Assembly: GCA_018335275.1 (NCBI GenBank)
Contig: JAGXKM010000017.1
Coordinates: 1-32,015 of the forward strand
Source of the DNA: Anaerolineales bacterium
Lineage (GTDB): Bacteria; Chloroflexota; Anaerolineae; Anaerolineales; UBA11858
Length of the DNA: 32,015 nucleotides
Direction of reading: 5' to 3'
Of the stretch, positions 27,816-32,015 are shown piece by piece. The position numbers and the translations under genes are program-made. Below the pieces are notes generated by a model, which worked only from the letters and a program-made list of their open reading frames with translations, made no database searches and was not told the DNA's origin. Position 1 is the first letter of the stretch, and the number at the start of each line of letters is the position of its first letter.

Positions 27816-28988
27816 CTAATAGATCGGCATGTCCTCTTTGACATCCCGGGCCCAGGCGTTAATGCCCCCTTTCAGGTTTTTCACTTTCCGGAAGCCGGCA
27901 GAAGCCAGGATTTCCAGAGCGCGTGTGGAACGCGTGCCGGATTTGCAGTAGAGCACGATCTCATCCGCGGTGTCCAGCTCGGACATACGGGAGGCGACTT
28001 CTCCCATGGGAATCAACTCTGAACCTTCGATGTTGGAAATTTCCTGCTCATGGGGTTCGCGGACATCGATCAATCTTATATCTTCCCCGTTTTTCAGTTT
28101 TTCCTCAAGTTGGGAAGCGGTGATGTCCCATTTTTCCCCGGCGGTGCCTTCTTCGTGGTCGTGGGCAGGCATGCCGCAGAATTCTTCATAGTCGATCAAT
28201 TCTGTGATCTCAGGATGATCGCTGCAAACTTTGCAGTCCGGGTTTTTTTCAAGGTTCACAAATTCGAAGGAGGCGTCCAGGGCGTCATACAGCAGCAGTT
28301 TTCCACTCAGATTCTCGCCGATACCCAGGATAAGTTTGAGCGCTTCTGTAGCCTGGATGGAGCCAATCGTCCCCGGCAGCACACCCAGCACGCCGCCTTC
28401 CGCGCAGGAAGGGACCAATCCGGGTGGTGGGGGTTCTGGGAAGATGCACCGGTAACAAGGGCCGCCGTCCGCGTTGAAGACGCTGGCCTGGCCGTCGAAA
28501 CGGAAGATGGATCCATAGACGTTGGGTTTCCCAGTCAAGACACTGAGGTCATTGATCAGGTACCGGGTGGGGAAGTTATCCGTGCCGTCTATGATCATAT
28601 CGTAGGGCTCAGCAACCTCAAAGGCGTTCTCGGAAGTCAAGGGGTCGCTGTACACATCGACCTGAATTTCGGGGTTGATGTCCAGCATCCGGTCCCGTGC
28701 GGAGTCCGTTTTCAGATCTCCTAACCTTGATTCGCCGTGGATGACCTGGCGCTGCAAATTGGTAAAGTCTACTGTGTCATAATCGACAATGCCGATCCTG
28801 CCTACGCCAGCAGCTGCCAGATAGAGCAGAACTGGAGATCCCAGGCCGCCGGTACCGACGACAAGGACAGAAGCAGCTTTGAGCTTTTTCTGCCCTTCCA
28901 GGCCGACATCTGGAATCAGCAGATGCCTGGAGTATCGATGGATCTCTTCATTCGATAAGTCAGGGAGAGTGTCCTGTTCTTTTGTCAT
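27816..28988 (-). CDS. moeZ: MoeZR-type adenylyltransferase/sulfurtransferase (ThiF/MoeB + rhodanese)
   Basis: A 390-residue two-domain enzyme that adenylates the C-terminal glycine of ubiquitin-like carriers and then loads sulfur. Residues 1-260 form the E1-like domain: nucleotide loop VLVVGTGGLGS (42-51), IIDGTDNFPTR (132-142), zinc cysteines C178, C181, C252, C255, and C195 in the crossover region PSCAEGG. Residues 285-390 form a rhodanese domain with persulfide cysteine C348 in CKSGTRS. The architecture equals that of mycobacterial MoeZR, which thiocarboxylates CysO. ATG 28988 overlaps the cysO stop as ATGA, and a GGTGG encoding the carrier's Gly-Gly lies 11 bases upstream as possible ribosome site. 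It is the last gene before a good terminator. Confidence 0.93.
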   Translation of the reverse strand: MTKEQDTLPDLSNEEIHRYSRHLLIPDVGLEGQKKLKAASVLVVGTGGLGSPVLLYLAAAGVGRIGIVDYDTVDFTNLQRQVIHGESRLGDLKTDSARDRMLDINPEIQVDVYSDPLTSENAFEVAEPYDMIIDGTDNFPTRYLINDLSVLTGKPNVYGSIFRFDGQASVFNADGGPCYRCIFPEPPPPGLVPSCAEGGVLGVLPGTIGSIQATEALKLILGIGENLSGKLLLYDALDASFEFVNLEKNPDCKVCSDHPEITELIDYEEFCGMPAHDHEEGTAGEKWDITASQLEEKLKNGEDIRLIDVREPHEQEISNIEGSELIPMGEVASRMSELDTADEIVLYCKSGTRSTRALEILASAGFRKVKNLKGGINAWARDVKEDMPIY

Positions 28989-29269
28989 ATGGCTGCTTGT
29001 CCACCGGCGATAGAGGGGATGATCTTCAGGATGTCTTCTTCATCCAGCTTCGTTTCCACGCCTTGTAACTGGCGGATATTGTCCTCGTTTAAAAAGAGGT
29101 TGACGAAGGGCCTCAACTCGCCGGAATCGTCGTAAAGATGCTTTCTCAGGTTTGGATGTTCTTGAATCGTTTTCTGCAGAACTTCATCGACATTTTGACC
29201 CTGCACCTTAATGTTGCTCTTGCCATCTGCGTAAGGGCGGAGTGGGGTTGGGATTTTTAATGTAGTCAT
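28985..29269 (-). CDS. cysO: CysO-like ubiquitin-like sulfur carrier with C-terminal extension
   Basis: A 94-residue beta-grasp protein resembling mycobacterial CysO: IPTPLRPYADGKSN near the start, ELRPFVNLFLNEDNIR in the centre, and EEDILKIIPSIAGG near the end. CysO thiocarboxylate is the sulfur donor used by CysM to make protein-bound cysteine. Here four residues, QAAI, follow the Gly-Gly, so the translated form cannot be activated until they are removed. The JAMM protease of the same operon is the obvious candidate. Its stop overlaps the moeZ start. ATG 29269 has AAGGAAAAG upstream. A ThiS- or MoaD-role cannot be excluded, but the gene neighbours point to cysteine synthesis. Confidence 0.88.
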   Translation of the reverse strand: MTTLKIPTPLRPYADGKSNIKVQGQNVDEVLQKTIQEHPNLRKHLYDDSGELRPFVNLFLNEDNIRQLQGVETKLDEEDILKIIPSIAGGQAAI

Positions 29270-29309
29270 AACTTTTCCTTGGGCTTTTTGTTTTGATCAT
29301 TTCAGAGAA

Positions 29310-29352
29310 GGATCCCTTCCATTGTACCGGAAAGGTACAGGTGAAGGGGTCC
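29310..29352 (-). other. Intercistronic hairpin before cysO
   Basis: GGATCCCTTC (29310-29319) pairs with GAAGGGGTCC (29343-29352), enclosing GTACC/GGTAC with a GGAAA loop. No U-run follows in the minus direction. It may be an RNA-processing or stability element that sets different levels of cysO-moeZ and the upstream genes. Confidence 0.5.
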
Positions 29353-29378
29353 ATGTTTGCTTTCACTTTCGCGGGGTG

Positions 29379-29669
29379 TTAACAGCCTTCTTGTTGGACA
29401 ACTTTCTCGCAATGAGAGGCGGGAAGGATGTTCACGGAGCCAGCCGTCTCAAAGGGGCGCATGAACTCGGATACATTTTCCTCGTCGTCTGCTTCCAGGA
29501 TCAGGTTGAAGGTGTGTTTTCCATTGATGACCGCGTCTGCGTGAAGCTTGACGCCGAACTTCCTGGCGTTTTGGGGTTGTAAATGGTTGAGCAGCATATT
29601 GCCTTTTTTGGGGTCTTTCGCGGGGCAAGTTGCTGCGTCATGTGTGTGCTGTACAAAAAAGAGCGACAT
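29379..29669 (-). CDS. Small Cys/His-containing protein of unknown function in the cysteine operon
   Basis: A 96-residue protein. It begins MSLFFVQHTHDAATCPAKDP, then has a ferredoxin-like alternation of strands and helices (ARKFGVKLHADAVINGKHTF, NLILEADDEENVSEFMRPF), and ends ILPASHCEKVVQQEGC. Three cysteines and several histidines near the two ends could bind metal or carry a persulfide; that is inference. It has a GAGGT ribosome site and sits 25 bases after the JAMM gene, so it belongs to the operon. I do not recognise a named function. Its place among sulfur-carrier genes suggests a role in sulfur delivery or its control. Confidence 0.72.
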   Translation of the reverse strand: MSLFFVQHTHDAATCPAKDPKKGNMLLNHLQPQNARKFGVKLHADAVINGKHTFNLILEADDEENVSEFMRPFETAGSVNILPASHCEKVVQQEGC

Positions 29670-29694
29670 CTCTTTACCTCACAACTTATAAATG

Positions 29695-30120
29695 TTAGTC
29701 GACCTGTAATGTTTCTTTTTCAAATCCGGATCGATCATCTTTCAGGCGCCACGACCGGGATCCGTTGGCGCGTCCGTCACGGACGCTGGTAATCAGATAT
29801 GAATACCAGGGGATGGCCCATTCCCTGTCGAAGTCCGAAGGCCGGTCAGGATGGTCGGGATGGGAATGAAAGATGCCCACAATGCTCTGATCGCGTTTTT
29901 CTGCCACTTCTTCCCCGTAAACCATGTCTTCAGCGGTAAGCAAATAGCGGTGATGTCGTTCAGCCTGCTCCCGGGCATTCGTCAAGGGTAAAATGCTTTT
30001 CACCTCCCGCTGATCCTTTTCGTGTTCCCCCAGGAGAAGACCTGCTCCCTCTTCCGGGTAGGACTCTTCGCCGTGGGCATGGATCTCATCAAGGAGTTCC
30101 CGGGGCAGTCTTATTTTCAT
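29695..30120 (-). CDS. mec: JAMM/MPN+ metalloprotease, Mec-like
   Basis: A 141-residue zinc peptidase. The JAMM set is complete: E24 in YPEEGAGLLLG, H85 and H87 in FHSHP, then seven residues to S95 and D98 (SDFD). In mycobacteria Mec cuts CysO-cysteine to release cysteine and regenerate CysO-GG. In the related QbsD system a JAMM enzyme trims residues behind Gly-Gly of the carrier. Both activities would make sense here because the cysO product has a QAAI tail. ATG 30120 overlaps the cysM stop (ATGA, 4 bases), so the two are translationally coupled; an upstream in-frame GTG at 30132 is less likely. It is cytoplasmic, with no signal peptide. Confidence 0.92.
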   Translation of the reverse strand: MKIRLPRELLDEIHAHGEESYPEEGAGLLLGEHEKDQREVKSILPLTNAREQAERHHRYLLTAEDMVYGEEVAEKRDQSIVGIFHSHPDHPDRPSDFDREWAIPWYSYLITSVRDGRANGSRSWRLKDDRSGFEKETLQVD

Positions 30121-31073
30121 GATTCTTTCCACAATTCCTCGTCGCTGAGGTATTTAAAACCTGCATCAGGGAAGATGGTGACGAGGTTACCTCTATCCAA
30201 TTCCTCCGCTACCCTGAGCGCCGCGACCGCTGCTGAACCGGAGGAGACACCTACAAAATAACCCTCTTCCCTGGCAAGCCTGCGCACCATACAATAGGAC
30301 TCTTCTGTGCTGACATGGATGATGCGGTCTGGAGTGGTGGGGTCATAGATGCCTGGCTGGATGGCGGATGCCATATGCTTTAACCCTTCCACGCCATGCA
30401 GCGGTCCGTCAGGTTGGACACCGATGATCTCAATCTGGGGCAGATTCTGGCGCAGGTAACGCGCCACACCGGTTAAGGTTCCAGACGTTCCCAATCCGGC
30501 GACAAAATGGGTGATGCTCTGTCCCGTTTGCTGAAGGATTTCCGGCCCTGTGGTCTGGTAATGGGCTTTCCAATTGTTGGGGTTGTCGTACTGGTTGGCG
30601 TAGAAATATCGACCGGGTTCCTGTTTCGATAACTGCATCGCCTTTTTGATCGCCCCATCCGTGCCCTCTAAGGGGTCAGTGAGGATTAATTCAGCGCCCA
30701 GGGCTTCCAGAATCTGTATTCGTTCTTTGCTGGCATTCGAAGGCAGGATAAGGGTGACAGGGATGCCCAACGTGGCCCCGAATGTCGCGTATGCGATCCC
30801 CATATTCCCGGATGTGGAATCTAAAAGATGTTGACCCTCTGAGAATTCTCCCCTTTCAAGGGCTTCTAAAATGATGTTCAGGGCGGGGCGGTCTTTTACG
30901 GAACCGCTGGGATTAAACCACTCCGCTTTGGCGTACAGGCTCACCTGCGGGTTAAGGTGCTGCCCGATTTTTTCTAAAGGCAGAAGAGGGGTGTTCCCCA
31001 CCAGACTGGGCAAACTGCTGCTGATAATGCTCTGCGTTTCTATTTTCTCTAATACGTTTATCTGCGAGTTCAT
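30117..31073 (-). CDS. cysM: Cysteine synthase CysM (CysO-dependent type inferred)
   Basis: A fold-type II PLP enzyme of 318 residues, close in length to mycobacterial CysM. K60 in WFNPSGSVKDRPA binds PLP, STSGNMGIAYA (87-97) is the substrate loop, GLGTSGTLTGVARYL binds the cofactor phosphate, and SSGSAAVAALRVAEEL is the late loop. Mycobacterial CysM uses O-phosphoserine and CysO-thiocarboxylate rather than acetylserine and sulfide; the same choice is inferred here only from the co-transcribed mec, cysO and moeZ. A cystathionine beta-synthase-like or ordinary CysK role is the alternative. ATG 31073 follows AAAGGTGG. The gene is preceded by a long structured leader with a Cys-rich peptide. Confidence 0.93.
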   Translation of the reverse strand: MNSQINVLEKIETQSIISSSLPSLVGNTPLLPLEKIGQHLNPQVSLYAKAEWFNPSGSVKDRPALNIILEALERGEFSEGQHLLDSTSGNMGIAYATFGATLGIPVTLILPSNASKERIQILEALGAELILTDPLEGTDGAIKKAMQLSKQEPGRYFYANQYDNPNNWKAHYQTTGPEILQQTGQSITHFVAGLGTSGTLTGVARYLRQNLPQIEIIGVQPDGPLHGVEGLKHMASAIQPGIYDPTTPDRIIHVSTEESYCMVRRLAREEGYFVGVSSGSAAVAALRVAEELDRGNLVTIFPDAGFKYLSDEELWKES

Positions 31074-31080
31074 GGGCCAC

Positions 31081-31207
31081 CTTTAAAAATACAAACGGCC
31101 AACGTTCACTTGTGGGCAAATTTTCCGTCCAAATTCATGCGGAGTTCGTATCTGCCCATTTTTGTCCGTTGACCGTTTAGACTTTTTGAGCAGATCTACG
31201 AATTCCG
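31081..31207 (-). promoter_or_regulatory. Putative cysteine-responsive transcription attenuator
   Basis: Two alternative RNA stems are visible on the minus strand. Stem A joins CGGAATTCGTAGATCTGC (31190-31207), which contains the leader stop codon, to GCAGATACGAACTCCG (31140-31155): about 15 pairs in three blocks. Stem B joins AAACGGTCAACG (31167-31178) to CGTTGGCCGTTT (31093-31104): 12 pairs with one G-U, followed by GTATTTTT. GGGCA (31153-31157) with TGCCC (31114-31118) may fold within the loop of B and would exclude A. B's left arm lies in the loop of A, so A and B conflict. A ribosome at the leader stop would mask A and allow B. Confidence 0.6.
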
Positions 31208-31249
31208 CCACATACAGGTGCAACTGCAGACCATGAAACGCATCTCCAT
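31196..31249 (-). CDS. Cys-rich leader peptide of the cysM operon
   Basis: A 17-codon frame, MEMRFMVCSCTCMWRNS, in the leader between promoter and cysM. Three of its residues within five positions (8, 10 and 12) are cysteine. It ends with TAG inside the first arm of stem A of the proposed attenuator. The predicted transcript start near 31265 leaves only about 15 nt before the ATG and no clear ribosome site, so initiation might be weak or nearly leaderless; ATG at codon 3 is an alternative. Its length, Cys cluster and position mimic the leader peptides of amino-acid operons. It is too short for statistical support, so the case rests on context. Confidence 0.6.
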   Translation of the reverse strand: MEMRFMVCSCTCMWRNS

Positions 31250-31271
31250 TTTTATGATTTCGTTGATATAT

Positions 31272-31299
31272 ATTCTACCCCTTTCTCCTGGCTTGTCAA
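31272..31299 (-). promoter_or_regulatory. Promoter of the cysM-mec-cysO-moeZ operon
   Basis: On the minus strand TTGACA (31294-31299) and TAGAAT (31272-31277) are 16 bases apart. Transcription should start near 31265, giving a leader of about 190 nt. Confidence 0.75.
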
Positions 31300-31439
31300 G
31301 AGAAAATCTGCCTTATGTTACATGTTAGGGGTAAAATTAACTTTGCTGAGCTGGAAACAGCATTTTTACCTCTACCTTTTAGATGATATTCAGGGTTTGG
31401 ATATTACCAAACTAGTCCCAAAGCTGTTCAAAATGATCT

Positions 31440-31552
31440 GTACGGGTTAGAGAAGTTCGGTTTAGTAGTGTAAACTTCTTTCTGTAAAATTGATAAAAAA
31501 GTAGGTCAGGTGTATCCTTTAGCAAGATATCAACTCATTAAAGGAGAACACC
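31440..31552 (+). other. Left flank and probable terminal region of the IS element
   Basis: Between about 31320 and 31440 I see no gene. AGAAGTT (31451-31457) and AACTTCT about 15 bases later form an inverted repeat close to where the left end of the insertion sequence should be. Without the right end inside the window the terminal repeat cannot be defined. Confidence 0.35.
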
Positions 31553-32015
31553 ATGACCTACCAAAATAATTTTACCTTACCAACTGAATTATTGGAACAA
31601 ATTTCTTCCGAAGGCTTGGACTTTCTGCCCACGCTGATTGAGATCCTGATCAACACGGCCATGCAGGCAGAGCGGACTAAATATCTCCAGGCAGATCCCT
31701 ATGAGCGGACGGATCACCGCAAGGGATATGCCAATGGGTTCAAACCCAAGAAAGTCACAACCCGCCTGGGTGAGCTGCATTTCGAGGTTCCTCAGGTCCG
31801 GGAAGGGAGTTTCTATCCTGGAGCGTTGGAAAAAGGGGTGCGCAGTGAACGGGCTTTGACCATGACCCTGGCTGAGATGTATGTCCAGGGTGTCTCAACC
31901 CGAAAGGTCAAAAAGATCACGGAACAGCTGTGCGGCACCTCCATCTCCTCCACGCAGGTCAGCAAGGCCGTGGCGAAGCTGGACGAAACTCTCAAGGCCT
32001 GGCGCAATCGGCCGC
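31553..32015 (+). mobile_element. IS256-family transposase, N-terminal part (runs off the window)
   Basis: A frame starting at ATG 31553, with AAGGAG seven bases upstream, is open to the window end (about 154 codons). It reads LDFLPTLIEILINTAMQAER near the start, then YERTDHRKGYANGFKPKKV, TTRLGELHFEVPQVREGSFYP, and TLAEMYVQGVSTRKVKKITEQL. These are hallmarks of IS256/mutator-type transposases: the 'R-x-x-x-R-N-G' like segment, the 'G-x-l-x-l-x-V-P-r-R-x-G-x-F' strand and the 'mY-x-x-G-v-S-t-R' helix. The DDE catalytic residues lie beyond the window. It begins about 230 bases upstream of the cysM promoter and points away from it. Confidence 0.88.

Overview
The window looks like a chromosomal segment of an anaerobic member of the Chloroflexota, most likely Anaerolineae. 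This rests on gene content rather than alignment: a single-chain pyruvate:ferredoxin oxidoreductase, a tungsten/molybdenum aldehyde:ferredoxin oxidoreductase with ubiquitin-like partners, a LysM lipoprotein with a Pro/Thr/Glu-rich linker, and a CysO-type cysteine pathway. The 16S rRNA at 8731-10260 could settle the placement.

Left part (1-8354). The tail of an endonuclease/exonuclease/phosphatase protein is followed by a HerA/DUF87-type ATPase, a PAP2 phosphatase, a branched-chain aminotransferase (ilvE) and a LysM lipoprotein. Next comes the replication/repair cluster dnaX-ybaB-recR behind a good sigma-70-type promoter. dnaX carries an A9 slippery run exactly between its gamma-like and tau-specific parts.

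Middle (8355-14071). One complete rRNA operon, 16S - tRNA-Ile(GAU) - tRNA-Ala(UGC) - 23S - 5S, has two candidate promoters, long complementary processing stems around 16S and around 23S, and a final terminator.

14086-25160. On the minus strand lie nifJ with a dihydroorotate-dehydrogenase-like gene downstream, then dinB. A 1.1-kb gap follows. It holds a candidate structured small RNA ending in a strong terminator, and what look like decayed coding remnants. After it come xseB and a DUF212 membrane protein, a phosphoribosyltransferase-like protein with an altered PRPP motif, a small conserved-looking protein, a slipin/SPFH gene coupled to an OMP decarboxylase/hexulose-phosphate-synthase superfamily gene, and an unrecognised protein.

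25178-31300. Two minus-strand operons use ubiquitin-like sulfur-carrier chemistry. The first in transcription order is cysM - JAMM protease (mec-like) - small unknown protein - cysO - moeZR. It is the full gene set for cysteine synthesis through a protein-bound thiocarboxylate. The second is a ubiquitin-like gene - aor - moaD/thiS-like gene.

The most interesting signal is in front of cysM. A promoter is followed by a roughly 190-nt leader encoding a 17-residue peptide with three closely spaced Cys codons (VCSCTC). Two topologically conflicting RNA stems lie behind it, the distal one ending in a U-run. This has the layout of a cysteine-responsive transcription attenuator controlling the CysO pathway. 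The window ends inside an IS256-family transposase.
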